Shown: positions 1 to 11,607 of the stretch, piece after piece
How positions within the stretch are numbered: the first letter of the stretch is position 1
How the letters are laid out: each line of letters opens with the position of its first letter
Source of the DNA: Desarmillaria ectypa
Taxonomy: Eukaryota > Basidiomycota > Agaricomycetes > Agaricales > Physalacriaceae
Assembly: GCA_030407005.1 (NCBI GenBank)
Contig: JAUDYN010000003.1
Location: forward strand, 1,054,001 to 1,118,000
Length of the DNA stretch: 64,000 nt
Direction: 5' to 3'
The notes under the pieces: model-generated
Database searches by the model: none
What the model was told of the DNA's origin: nothing
What the model saw: the letters and a program-made list of their open reading frames with translations, nothing else
Program-made: the position numbers and the translations under genes

Positions 1-2172
1 AAATCCAGCCTTCGTAACCAAGTTAGTCATCGTGCTTCCCTTGGCTGCCTTGACAAGTTTCCCGATAGTCAGTTGGACTGATCTAGGAATCAGGATGTCG
101 GAAACCTCATGAATCACTCCCGTCTGCGTTAAGATGTCCCGGATGTACAACTCGGTCCGCATTCCTGCCCAGCCACCACTTGCACTTAGATACAAAGTGC
201 CGTTCTTCATGCGCTCCAGCGTTAGATCTGAACCTTCCACGCTAGAGAAGGTATGCTGGGAACCATTTCGTAGACGCTCGGAATATTCCACGGTGTCCAG
301 GGTGTGATGAAGAAGAACATTTTCGAGATCACGCTTGGATGACGCAGCTAAGAGATGCGCAGAGACCAATAAACCCAACCGTTTGAACGCAGAATTATGA
401 GGTATAAGGAGGGAAGTGCGGGGTGTCGTTTTCAATGTTTCTGCAATGGAAGTAGAAAAGACCGCCGCCAAGAATGAAGACAGATCCAGGTAAGGCAAAG
501 CGGTTTGCAGCGCGTCGGCGGGAGGCTCTAGTGGCCGCGAGATGAAATAAATCAAAGTGTTGTTGACTTCAACTGAGATTTTATGAACTCAAGGAGAAGG
601 AGAGAAGTTTCAGAGGCACTTACTCAGCTCATCAATAACGCTGGCACCTCCAAAGAATACCTTCTTTGAGTCAGACTTGTCCTCGGTAACATCAACGGCC
701 AAAACCTGTCTGCCACCGTCAAGACCTTTCTCCTCCAGCGCTGTCTCCAGCAACACCCCAGAAGACAGTTTCCTGGGTGTCCAATGGCCTGGGATGAAAT
801 GGTACTGCAATAATTTCTTCATTTCCTCGGAACCAGGTTCAGGAAGGTCGCTGTGACCGAATATTGATAGGACATCGTTTTTCGGGGCAAGAATCGTGTA
901 TTTGGCTTCGGTATCATTGATTAGAGAAGTCAAATCGGCAGAATGAAGGAGAGACACAAAATTTGTGCAGTTCAAAGTCAGAAGATACTTCTCTGGGGTT
1001 AGCTGAAGGGCGCCCGGCGGCATTATAAGAGAAGAAACGAGGTGGAGGACACCATTGGACGCGTAAATATCTGGTTCTACCAAGTCGGCTGAGGAGATCA
1101 TGGTCTTCTCAGGGGATACAACAATTTCGAGCATTGTGCCGTCGATTGTTGTTACTGTAGCGATGTCAGCTTTGTCTAGACTCTAGACACATGAAAGGGC
1201 ACGTGCAATTTACTGCTGGATCAAAATGTTCCGACCATTTGACTTCCTCCTCGGCCACAGCATGCATGTTCAAAATACGATTGAGATCATCGGTGGCATA
1301 TTCACTCTCGAGATATAAACGCTCCAGAGGGTCCAGGGCATCCCATGCACCATTGACAGGTAAAAATAAGGTTAAGGCCTCGGTGGAATTTAGAGTACGT
1401 GTAATTTCCGGAGTGAGAACATTGTGGAAATATGAAACCGAGGACAGTTTGGAGACAACGGTCGCTGCATGAAAAGGTTAGTTCGAAGAACAGACATTAC
1501 ATATAGTGAAGGTGCACCTAAATCAGGTGGTGGTTCCAGCATCTTGTTCACACCAAGCAGGACTCCGTTACTTGCATTGACTTGGCCCTTAATGGCTTCA
1601 GCACCGTTTCTGCCGTTTGCATCCACCCCCACCCATACGCCGTCCTTATGAGAGGCTACGCGTAATCGTTGTGGCTCCCCGCCGAGACTTCCACCGGGAA
1701 TGGGCATCCATGGGGGGTACGGTAGCGGTTCCTTGGAAGGAGGATCGACAGGCGTACGGGGAAAGTGCAAGGTCTTGAGCACCTTAATCGGTTCAGAGTC
1801 GTCGGGAAGAGAAGAGATGGAATAGTTAAGAAGGTGGTAGAACAACTGCTGCCTAAGCTTCTCCTGGAGATTGTCAGTCAGTATCAAACTTGAGTCGCTG
1901 AGGACGGAATTCCAGAGGGTGTTAGAATAGTGCTTTATAGCGTCATTTGTAGGAGCAAAGAGCGTGCTTCCGTTCAAACGGTTGAGAGTGGGTATGAGAC
2001 GCGCCCTCTGCAAGAGACGGAGCAAAGAGGTATAATCCGTGTCGGCAGACAGGGCGTCAACGAGGGTTGTCGAAGTAGTAGATGGATCGGTCAGCAGTAC
2101 CTGTGCCGGGCTGACCAGCTGCACTGGGAAGCTGACCAAAGCGACAGCAAAGGCAAAGCGCCAGAGACGCAT
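1..2172 (-). CDS. Secreted/membrane multi-FAS1 (fasciclin) domain protein, 3' end cut by window edge
   Basis: The start at 2172 is followed by a hydrophobic signal peptide (MRLWRFAFAVALVSFPVQ). The first fasciclin module carries the typical 'LFAPTNDAIKHY' box near residues 70-80. The exon around 610-1134 carries the next modules, with the box 'YTILAPKNDVL', and exon 1 to about 530 carries another ('SLLIPHNSAFKRLG'), so at least three FAS1 repeats are visible. Sequons such as NGS, NYS and NCT suggest N-glycosylation. Exons are joined by short introns, for example a donor GTAAG at about 621 on the minus strand. FAS1 proteins are adhesion-type surface proteins; the multi-repeat fungal forms (fission yeast Fsc1 type) are vacuole or membrane glycoproteins. 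The C-terminus, and any transmembrane anchor, lies outside the window. It is divergent from RAV1, sharing a 242-bp promoter interval. The family is certain; the cellular role is inferred. Confidence 0.85.
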
Positions 2173-2414
2173 GATGTTGCGTGAACGGTAGAGACAACGA
2201 CGGCGAGGCGAGGCAAATGAATGGTGGGTGAAGCTGAATGGGAAAACGAGGCTCCGGCGCCATTGACTGCGTGTTTCGGACCAACGTCATTGCCACGAGG
2301 CATTACTTATTTATTTATTTATACCATATACTATATTGGTCAATTAGGGTTGACCTGTCTGAAACACCTTCGACGCCCGCAATGAGCCCTTGACCGACTA
2401 CCGCGACGTACGCC
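2173..2414. promoter_or_regulatory. Bidirectional promoter between FAS1 gene and RAV1
   Basis: Both flanking start codons point outward and no coding signal lies between them. It contains a TTTA-type repeat (about 2306-2322) and an inverted CCAAT motif pair (ATTGGTCAAT, about 2335-2344), as expected of a shared fungal promoter. Function is inferred from position only. Confidence 0.4.
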
Positions 2415-5400
2415 ATGCTGAATCTGCAGAAGAGCTATCTCGGAGCACCAACTACTCGCCTTCATCACTTGGTACTGCCCCACGAGACCCTTCTGGTATT
2501 GTCGCCCATCTTGGCTTCTATTTCAACGCGCTTATCCTGCTCAGCTGTATTCCGCTGCAGATGCTGTCGTGATACTCAATGCCGCTACCCTGAAGCTCAG
2601 ACGTGTGCTCGCCTTTTGGGAGGCGTTCCCAAGCCTGATTCATACGCCAGATAGTGTATCCTGCATCTCTGTCGATTCGGGCATGAAACTTGTACGTCCT
2701 GCGGCTGACCTCATCTATGCGTGCATGACCGTTGTTCAGATAGTCGCTTCAATGGGTAACCGAATAGCTTCATGGTCTCTTTCTGGAGTCCAACAAGACA
2801 CTTGGCACATACATTCGACACTCGTCCTTCCTCCGAACCACAATGTTACCGCAATGCACAACAAATCTGGTATTTGCAACCATCTTTACCCATGAATGAC
2901 GCGTCTAACTGCATCCAGGACTTCTTGCCATTGCTACCGGTAGAAGTCTGTCTGTGCACACCCTCATTCTCGATAACGACCTGCCTACTTGGGCTCAGAA
3001 GTGGATGGTTCGGTGAGTAATCGGCCGCATTTGCATCGCGCTCCCTCACGTATTTCCAGCCTAAAGGATGCACCTCCCATAGTCCGCTTCGCGCCATCGT
3101 TGATGTATATTGCTACAAACTCCAAGATTAACAATTCTGTCAAACTTTACTCTACGACTTCCGGCCGACAAACCCAAGTCATCCCCCATCCTCGGCCTAT
3201 TGACAAGGTTTCCTGGCGTCACTCGCAAGTGTCGAGTCGGTTTGTGTCTCGATATATACCACAACATAATCTCAACTAGTTTCTAGAGACGATTTGATAC
3301 TGTTCACGGTTACCTCCGACGCTACTCTTCGAATATTCTTCCCTGTCCTTGATTCTCCACAGTACCTACAGCTTCATGCTTCTCTCGACCTTTATTCGTC
3401 ACTGCCGTTCTCTATAACTTCCGCACATTCCGAGATACAGCATTCCTCTGTCTTTTATCTAGACCGTGAAGTCATTAGGCAGTCATCCGACAAGATTTTG
3501 ACAAGTTGTCCAAGTCAGGATAATGTTCACACCAGGAGAATCCGAGACATCAAGGAAGAAGGATGGGATCTATTTCTACGTGTGCTCGGGGATGGCTCTA
3601 TTGTTGTGACTGCCGTAACTGTAAGCTTTTCCCACTTTGTTTCGTGTTCTTACTTATGTCTTCTTCAGAACATCGATAGCAGACCACCGACCCTCCTCAA
3701 TAAATTTACACTTCAGCAATCTCCACCTTCCACCTTACGGACCGTTCCAAAATATCTCTACTTCCTGCCTAATTCTACTAACTCCTCGATCACTGTCGTA
3801 ACAGCGCCTCGTCTCACCTCATATGATTTGTCACCCGTGGCTTTCTTCGATGCTCATGAAGACGGCCTCAAAGTACGCGCACACGGCTCTGAAAATTCTC
3901 CGGAAGAATATTCTGAAATAGTACGGTTCGTTAGGACACCGGAAGGTAGAGGAGTGGGTGTCATTCGTAGGAGTGGAGGCCAAATTTGGACGCTTGCTGA
4001 AGGCGACAAAGAGTTGAATCGTTCCGGATCTGGTAACCTGGGCGACAAAATTGTTGTTCTTGATAAAGGTCAGTTTTACCCAATACACAGAACGAGTCCA
4101 TATTTACCGCCCGTATGTGAAGGCCGGACATTTGCAACCTACAATACACATGACACTACACTAACACTACATACCCAGCCTCCTAGTTCACTCACCTTAC
4201 CTTCGATTAGCTCTTTCTTTACTCTACCATCGAACTCCGACGCCGAGTCTATCATCGGTATCACTGACGATCTTTCGGTTTATCATATTCAACTCAGAAC
4301 TGCAGGTTCTACGATGCTCTTCTTGCATTCCTATGGCCCCCTTCCTCTGCCTTCCCTTCCTGTCATAATTGTCCCTGTTGATCCCATGGCTTGGGGTCTT
4401 GATCATCCTTGGATGAAACATGATGTACTTCTTAGCGTGTCGGATGTCGGAGAATTAGGATTTTGGGTGCCGCAAGAGGACGGTCCGGATGGTGTATGTC
4501 CGGGTCTAAACGGGAGACAGACTTCCACCGCTTCGGCATGGGTTTGCACCGGCAGGGTTAGGACAGGCAGGGAGGCCATAAAAAGGGCGAAATGCAGCTC
4601 TGCTAAGAAGACAGCGTTGAGTATGTTTGTATCTCCTGCAAGTTTAATATGCTTGCTGATTTATTTGAAAATAGTTGTCTCTAGTCCGGAAAGGGAGGAA
4701 TTGACAATATGGGACTCGAAAGAGTCGGAATTTGCCTCTGGACTGGAATATCGGAGGGCGTTTAGGTCATTACTTCGTCTTCTGTATTGTCTCGTGTTGG
4801 TACTGATCGGAGGCTTAGTGAACCTATCAATGATCTAGACTGGACTTCCACTCCAGATATGCAGTCCATCTTGGCCGTCGGATTTCTGCATCATGTAGAG
4901 CTTCTTTGCCAGCAACGAATGACGTACTTCGATGAAGGACCCGGATGGTCAATTTGTTGGAGGATTGACATTCAAAGGTGAAGTTGAAATTATGTTTTGT
5001 TCGTATCTCTGCTGACACTATGCCTCCAGTTTCATTCCGTACCCCATCAGTGACTCCATTTGGCTAGCTAATGGGTCCTTTTTGCTAGGAGCAGGTCACC
5101 AAATGTTCTTGTATGGGCAAGACGTGTCTTCCTCAAGAAGAAGCATCACGAGTACTCTCGATGACGAAAGTCTTTTTGATTATGTGGCGCGCCAGAATGG
5201 TCCATTAGAGGATTATCATCCTCAGATGTTATTACAATGTCTTTTATGGGGTATGTCACTAACATAATTTTCTTGCAGTTGGTTCATTGTTTGTTTGACA
5301 GAAAAGGTGGAATTGGTCAAGGACATCATTGTCAATCTGGCAAAGGATGTTGAAGCAGGAAAGTCGCCGAGAGATTTCACCACTGTCCCTGTTGAACGCT

Positions 5401-7348
5401 TTCTTCGGCCCGGTAGTGCCTTGCAGGTATGTCCCTAATTCGTCTAACTAGGATGCATGCCAATTGCACCCAGAGAGCCTCATACAAGAAGCGATACATC
5501 CAATTGTTCGATGGACCAGACTTAGGAGATGACAAGTAGGCCCATTTTGTGCTTTCGGAATCTAACACTCAAGGCGCATAGTGAGGAGAAAGAATTCTCA
5601 AGAACTCTTGTCATGCGCTTAATTGAATCACTGGAAGACCGTCCATTGCGCCATTTAACCCCCAATGAACATGCACATCTCTTGGTGTTGATACAAACGA
5701 CATTAGAGGTGATAATTTGTCTGCCTCTTGATGCTCCCATGCTGAAACCATATTCTATAGATAGACGAACAAAGTCGGTCTCTAGATTCTAATGGGCTAC
5801 GATATTTGATATCCATGCGGTCATTTTACATCCTAAATCGCCGCGCCTCAACCCCGGCAAGCCCGTCTTCGAAAGGCGGCATTCCACGAAATACAGGCCG
5901 GCGCGAGCGACTCAGATACCGGGATATGATTTGGGCGTTTCACAGCGAGAGTCATGGTCTCCTCTTGGAAGCCTCCATTGCTGCATGCAATGGGAAGATG
6001 GGATGGTCTGATGCCAGAGCCCTCGGCATATCTATTTGGACCACTTCTGTGGAAACGCTGGTAACAGCTTCTTTTTTCCAGATATCATTAATATAATCTC
6101 ACCCGATGGCCAGAAATTACAAATAGAGAATATCGCCCGAAACGAGTACATGGTGGACCGGGACCCAACGGCGTGCTCCTTGTTTTATTTTGCCCTGGGA
6201 AAGGTGAAGCTGGTGCATAGCTTGTGGCGACAAGCCGTATGGCATAAAGAGCAAGGCCTTATGCTCAAATTTTTGTCTAATGACTTTTCTGAGCATCGAT
6301 GGCGGACAGCAGCGCTCAAAAATGCCTATGCACTTTTAGGAAAGCGCCGCTTTGGTATGTACTTATATTGTGTAATCGCTGCTCAGATCTGATATCGATG
6401 ATAGAGTATGCCGCTGCCTTCTTCCTATTGGGACAATCTCTTAAGGACGCCGTCAACGTCTGTATAAAGCAGCTGGGCGACTTTCAAACGGCCATAGCTA
6501 TAGCTCGCGTTGTTGAGCAAAGTAACGAGGGACCTGTATTCCTGGATATATTGCGAAACACGGTGTTACCGACGGCGTTCAAAGACGGTAACAGATGGCT
6601 TGCCAGTTGGGCGTTCTGGTTGTTGCATAAAAGAGACTTGAGCGTTCGCGTGCTTGTGGTGAGCACTGTTATTCTGTGATGTTTAGCCCTTAATTAATTA
6701 TGTAACTAGACTCCTTTGCAAGACCTTGTTAGCGCCCTTGACATTCAAGTCACTGATATCGGCGAGCCTCATTACGACGATCCAAGCCTAGCCCTTTTAT
6801 TCTCCCAGCTACGATCGAAGACTCTTCAAGCAGCCAAGGGCACAAGTGAAATTTCCGGGAGCTCAGAATTCAATTTCGTTTTGCAGATCGCTCGCGTCTT
6901 CTGTAGAATGGGTGGGTCCATTCCTTTCAGTTACATCTAGTTCAAAGACTGAGGCTATTCAGGTTGCCATGTTCTCGCGCTGGACCTTGTGCGGTCTTGG
7001 GTGTTTGATCGCCCTTCTCCTCTCATAAACGGCGACTACCAAGCTGAAAGCAGTAAAGATGATATTTCTCCGCCAAGTCCGACAACTTCGCGTCGTTCCC
7101 GATTTACTTTCGAGCCAGGTTTACGGCGCCGATCATCAATAATGATCGACATGGATATTATGTCCCTACCTCCTACGCGAACAGCTTCTCCAGAACGGAA
7201 TGGCCCAAAAGTACCTCCGGTAATTCAGGAGGAAATCATCAAAGACGAGGGGGACTTCTTCGCCAGGAAAGCTGGGTTAGGAAACTTGATGAAGTCCGCG
7301 AAGCAGGACGTGAAGGTTCCAGAGTTTGATATGAATGCATTCCTTTGA
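2415..7348 (+). CDS. RAV1: RAVE complex subunit Rav1 / DmX-like WD40 protein
   Basis: RAVE (Rav1-Rav2-Skp1) reassembles V1 with Vo to activate the vacuolar/endosomal V-ATPase. This is a long, many-exon gene. Its N-terminal half is a degenerate WD40 propeller with blades such as 'AADAVVILNAATLKL', 'IATNSKINNSVKLYS' and 'DLILFTVTSDATLRIF'. The C-terminal half matches the Rav1p_C/DmX region: 'YMVDRDPTACSLFYFALGK', 'QAVWHKEQGLMLKFL', 'AAFFLLGQSLKDAVNVC' and 'DFQTAIAIARV'. It ends in the FDMNAFL tail. Start 2415 was chosen because exon 1 ends at a GTATTG donor (about 2496) and joins in frame at the CAG at 2544. Further introns near 2872-2923, 3015-3060 and 3240-3280 restore a continuous frame. The product is about 1,300 residues; exon edges in the middle are approximate. 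Confidence 0.88.
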
Positions 7349-7489
7349 ATGCGTTCATTGCCGCGAAGACCTTGGGTTGTTACGAGACCTCGGACATTGA
7401 TTGTATGTGACCCAAAGTACAATGAATTTATTTAGATTCCTGAATGAGAACGAACATTGAAAGAAGAGGTTCTGTTGATATGTCGTGAA

Positions 7490-9145
7490 TTAGTTCGATA
7501 CTTCGACCTCTCGCTTCTTGAGGACAAGGTCGGATCCAACGACGCGCTTCCAAACATCTTGGACATCCTCGACCACAGTCTCAAAATGAGACGTAGCGTC
7601 ATAAGAACGGGTGATGAAGATGTTGTCACCTTGACCCGAAGAGGTTGGTGTGTACAGCGGGGTGATGGAGACGAATCTAAGCATTAAAAGATCAGAGATG
7701 TACCCTCGCCCGATAAATGATACTTACTTGTCATGAATAGGACCGAGAAGTTTCAGACCAGGAGCGATCTCACGCTCGGGCTTGTCCGTCTCAACGATGG
7801 TACTGACGATAGCGACATAAATGTCCTTAGCACAAACGTTGTGAGTAGAAGAGACCATTGCGATGTAAATATCTATCAAGAACATCAATAGTAAACGTTC
7901 AATAGGCAGTTCAGTGCGTACCGTTTCGTCGTCCAACCTGGTTTTGAGGGATGATGATTTGACAACTGTCGCTGTCATCGGTCCCGGGTATAGGATGCTT
8001 CAGGAAACAGATGGCTCGGACGACTTTGTGCTCTTCTATTACTCGAACTTTCCCTCCTTCTGAGATCTTTCCAGCACCAAAGTAGCTTGGGTCACCGATG
8101 ACTTGCTTTGCCTTCACTGTCTCCCCGCCGCTGGTTACACCAACGAATTTGCCATCCACATCAGTGACGATTTCGTCAATGACCTTGTCGAGCATGTATG
8201 TGCCGCCATAGATAGCGCTAAGACGGGCGAAGGATTGCGGCAACTCGCCAAGGCCGTACAAGGGATAAATGTATGGGGATTTTCCGTAGCGGGCCATGGA
8301 GGACGTGTAAAGTACGATCCTGTTGTAAGTCGGGCGTGCTGGTTTTGTAATGTAGCTAAAAATAAAGTGAGCGGACAGATCAGGCTGTAGAGCAATTACC
8401 GACTCGTCATCTAAATAAAGGGCCATGGCATGTCCAATAAAATCTTGTGTTCCGGGCTCCAGGCCAAACTTGTCGTAAACTGCTTTCATTGTGTCCTTGT
8501 CAAGATCAATACCTGAATTGGAGTATTCAGAAAGAGGAGGAAATGAACGGCAGGCGTAACCGACCTTGGTGAGTGGACGGATCCTCATCCTTCCAGTTCT
8601 GTAAGAACTCAAAGAACTTCTTGGCGCGCCGCTTCTCAAAGAGCCCCATCAGAGGGCTCCGAACAGCCTCCATCTCCGTACTGGGAACCTTGGAAATCCT
8701 GCCATCGCGATAGACGAAGCTACCGGCGATCTGCTTGAACTCGAGATAACGAGTAACATCGGTGTGAACGAGTATCCTGGTGAGCTCGCCGGATGCAATG
8801 ATGAACTTGGGAATGAGATCAACGGCGTAGTCGCGGTCACGTCCAAGCTCAGAGGGAGGGCTTTGGTCAGGTCTGAACTTGCGATATAACTAGGAGATCA
8901 CCGTCACTGGTGTTTCACCTCGCGCTCTGTTAGGAAACTTGCCTGGGTCAGATTCAAGCTCGCACTATCGCCGCCGTAATAGTCATTCCTGTCCATATGT
9001 AGGACCTTCTTGCCCTCGACAGACAGCAGACCCGAAAGGATACATTCGGTGAGTCCTGTACCAAGTACGATGACCTGTTCGGAAGGGTCAGCTAGAGTAT
9101 TGCGTTATGGAACACCGGTCTGCGTACATCGTATTCTTCATCCAT
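7490..9145 (-). CDS. GDI1: Rab GDP-dissociation inhibitor
   Basis: GDI extracts prenylated GDP-bound Rab GTPases from membranes and recycles them in the cytosol. Exon 1 is only six codons (MDEEYD) before a GTACGC donor. The next exon continues [17 protein letters not shown], the FAD-like dinucleotide fold shared by GDI and REP, followed by the '[10 protein letters not shown]' motif that forms the Rab-binding platform. Later blocks are also GDI-typical: '[12 protein letters not shown]', '[19 protein letters not shown]' and '[11 protein letters not shown]'. The protein ends with a hydrophilic tail (KKREVEVSN) and a stop at 7490-7492. Length is about 450 residues, as expected for the family. The 3' end is convergent with RAV1, with about 140 bp between stops. 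Identity is firm. Confidence 0.95.
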
Positions 9146-9516
9146 GACAGCGAGGGAGGCGGCGAGAGCGTGAGAGAGAAAGACAAGAGGAGTGAAGGAA
9201 TAAAGATGGTTGCTACAACCAGACCCTGGCTGCCTAATATATCACTTATCGATGCACGTGGCGGGCCCCGACATTAACACCTCTCATATTCACTGGCTGT
9301 ATGTACATTGAAAGAAAAGGGATAGAAGTATGGCGTCAATAGTAAGTGCTATAAATTAGTTGTTATACCGTACAGTGGAAGGTCCAAGCCTCCGTAATAC
9401 AACGTGATAACCTGAAGGTAAACGTCAAAGCAATCAAAAAAGCAACTAGGATGAATTACAACGTCCAGAGCAAAAAGACCGGCCCACAAGCCACAGATAG
9501 AAAAGAAATCATCAAG
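9146..9516. promoter_or_regulatory. GDI1 upstream region and 3' flank of the Myb-like gene
   Basis: No coding signal was seen. A CACGTG E-box lies at 9255-9260, about 110 bp upstream of the GDI1 ATG, inside a GC-rich patch. The right part is presumed to be the 3' untranslated region of the upstream minus-strand gene. Confidence 0.35.
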
Positions 9517-11420
9517 TCAAGATTCAATCTTAGCATGTTTTGAGCGCTCTGCAGATCCCTCATCACCTTGGGAGTCAAGCTTGCGCTTGCCAGCTGCCTG
9601 GCCGCTAGATTGTCCATTTGCTTCGTTTTGCCTTCTAATTTTCCGAGCGAGCCTCTCAAGAGCTGACGGCAGTTGTCTTAGTTGCAGATAGAAACCGAAA
9701 GTGTTGACATACCGTTCTCGTTTCGGCGATAATATTCCGCCCATGCTTTTGGCGATCTTTGTGTATACTGTAAGAACAGAGTTGAGAACGATTCGACGAA
9801 AAGAGAAAAATGAGACCCAACCTTTTCGCCAAAAGGCACCCATTTTTCTTGAAAACTTGCCGCACCAAAATCAGCAAACGTGGCGATGTGTCTTGCAGTA
9901 ATCGCCAGGTCTGCTTCAGTAAACGGGCCACCTTTCGGTCCCATCGAGCTTTCGTCGAAAGGCGGTATCACGAGATCATCATCGTTTTCTTCCTCGATGT
10001 CGTCATCACCTTCTGCATCCTCCTCTTCCTCTTCCTCATCTTCTTCTTCTTCGTCATCCTCTTCTTCCGATGTAGTCAAGTCGCGATACTTAGGACGAGG
10101 GCGAGTGGAAGGCTTCTTCTCCTCTTCAGATTCCTCTTCATCAGTAAGCGAGTCACCCCGAGCAGCAGCGAGGATTTTATCTGGCATATCGTGATTGTTT
10201 GACCAATATGAATACCAGGACTGGCTGCTATGGTGAGGTGCCTATGGGAACTTTCAGCATAAACGTACACAAAAAACATGAAGTCAGTAAACACGAGCCT
10301 TTTCTGCCAGTAATTCACATAGATCATTGCGTGATAAGCTCGGATCTTCTTTAAGTCGACGTAGAATGAATTTAAGGAAAAAGTCTTTATCCTCAGGTGT
10401 GAATTTATTTCCACGGCCTTGAGGAACAACTTTAGTTGGAGGAGTGGGAGAACGAGAGGGAGGGTCAGGAATCTTGAGATCCGCATGAGGAGGCGGCAGA
10501 TGTCGGTCAAAGACGGCGGTGTGCGTTGTAAGACTATTAATGGTGCTACGACGACCAACTGTAGGAACTGTAGACGTCGCGGAAACAGGCGTACTTGATT
10601 TACGCTGCCGGCTTTGTTGTCGACCTTGTTGCACATTGGGATGGGGAAGGGTCGAGGACGAAGCCACAGGCGATGATTCGACCTTGAAGCTGTCCATCGA
10701 AGGCTTCTTTGCAGTAACCACTTTGACTTGGGGCCGCTGGTAGTTCATCTGGGAATTGTGGGAGTTGATGTACACACTGATATCGCGGTCTATACGAAAT
10801 TTATGATCAAGATAGTAGTCTTTCCACAGACTCGCGGAGTGGCCATTTCTCTAAAAATCCCATGATGACGCGTAGATTAGAAGCGATATATAGGGACTCA
10901 CCCCATGAAGACTATTTAGCGCATCCTTGTACGACCCGTTCTTGGTATGACACGAAATCAGTGCCCTGTAGAGCAAGTCTTCGTCTGCCTTTTGAACAGG
11001 TGCAGAGTTGGCAACTGCGTCATGAAGGACCTGTTGAGGAAGGAAAGATACATTGAAACCACTCATTCCCATCCCCATGCCTCCCGCACCGTTCGTGAAG
11101 GACTGGTTCTGCATTTGGCCAGACCACGGCAAGTTGAATTGCTGCTGAGGCGGTTGCGGATTGTGCATCTGAGTCGGGGCCATCGAATTCTGCGAATATA
11201 GAGGCCACTGGTTCTGGTTGGTCATTCCGTGGCCCGACTGCGAAAGCGGCTGCCTCATGTCCATATTATTCGCGTATTGGTTGGAAGCTGCCGACGCCTG
11301 AAAATCGGGATACGGATTTGAACTGGAAGAGGGAAAACTATTGGTGTTGAAGCCATTGACGTGACTATTGTTGAACTGCATGGCGCTGGTGTCCTTGGAA
11401 TACTGGTGGTAGCCGTTCAT
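9517..11420 (-). CDS. Nuclear protein with three Rap1-type Myb-like modules
   Basis: The N-terminal part is Gln/Asn/Gly/Ser-rich and low-complexity (about 150 residues). Three modules resembling the Myb-like fold of Rap1/TERF2IP follow. The first ends with 'SASLWKDYYLDHKFRI'. The second begins 'KFTPEDKDFFLKFI' and ends 'SSQSWYSYWSNN'. The third begins 'PFTEADLAITARHIATF' and ends 'SPKAWAEYYRRN'. Between modules two and three lies a long Asp/Glu/Ser tract (9970-10140). The C-terminus carries the basic NLS-like KRKLD. Introns checked for frame include 10851-10904 (approximate), a GTTTAC..CATAG intron joining 'EKAR' to 'APHHSSQ', and one joining 'FGEK' to 'YTQRSP'. Start 11420 (MNGYHQY) follows a short promoter shared with the dehydrogenase gene. 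Telomere, chromatin or transcription roles are possible by analogy only; I cannot assign a known gene. Confidence 0.7.
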
Positions 11421-11607
11421 GACGATGGGCTCGACCTGCGGGCTCCTGCAGAGCAGTTGGCTGCAAAAAATTCCATTTCCAATGATCACGTGCATATTCT
11501 GAGCCCCGTGCCGAGTTCCGGGGCAAATGCAGGACTAGCTTCGTAAAAAGTACCCGGCCGCGGTTCAAATACCCGGTGGGGGTTGTTCCTACTTACCAAC
11601 GACCATC
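11421..11607. promoter_or_regulatory. Bidirectional promoter, Myb-like gene / MMSDH gene
   Basis: A 187-bp head-to-head interval. It contains a CACGTG E-box (11487-11492) in the context ATCACGTGCA and a GC-rich palindromic patch near 11553-11562 (CCCGGCCGCGG). No ORF of interest. Confidence 0.4.

Noticed and set aside
9880..10202. Ser-rich and Phe/Leu-rich plus-strand frames
   Set aside because: They are antisense shadows of the Asp/Glu/Ser tract of the minus-strand Myb-like gene.
11555..11580. GGTTCAAATACCCGG resembles a tRNA T-loop (B box)
   Set aside because: No 5-bp stem flanks it, no A box or acceptor stem lies upstream at tRNA spacing, and it sits in a promoter.
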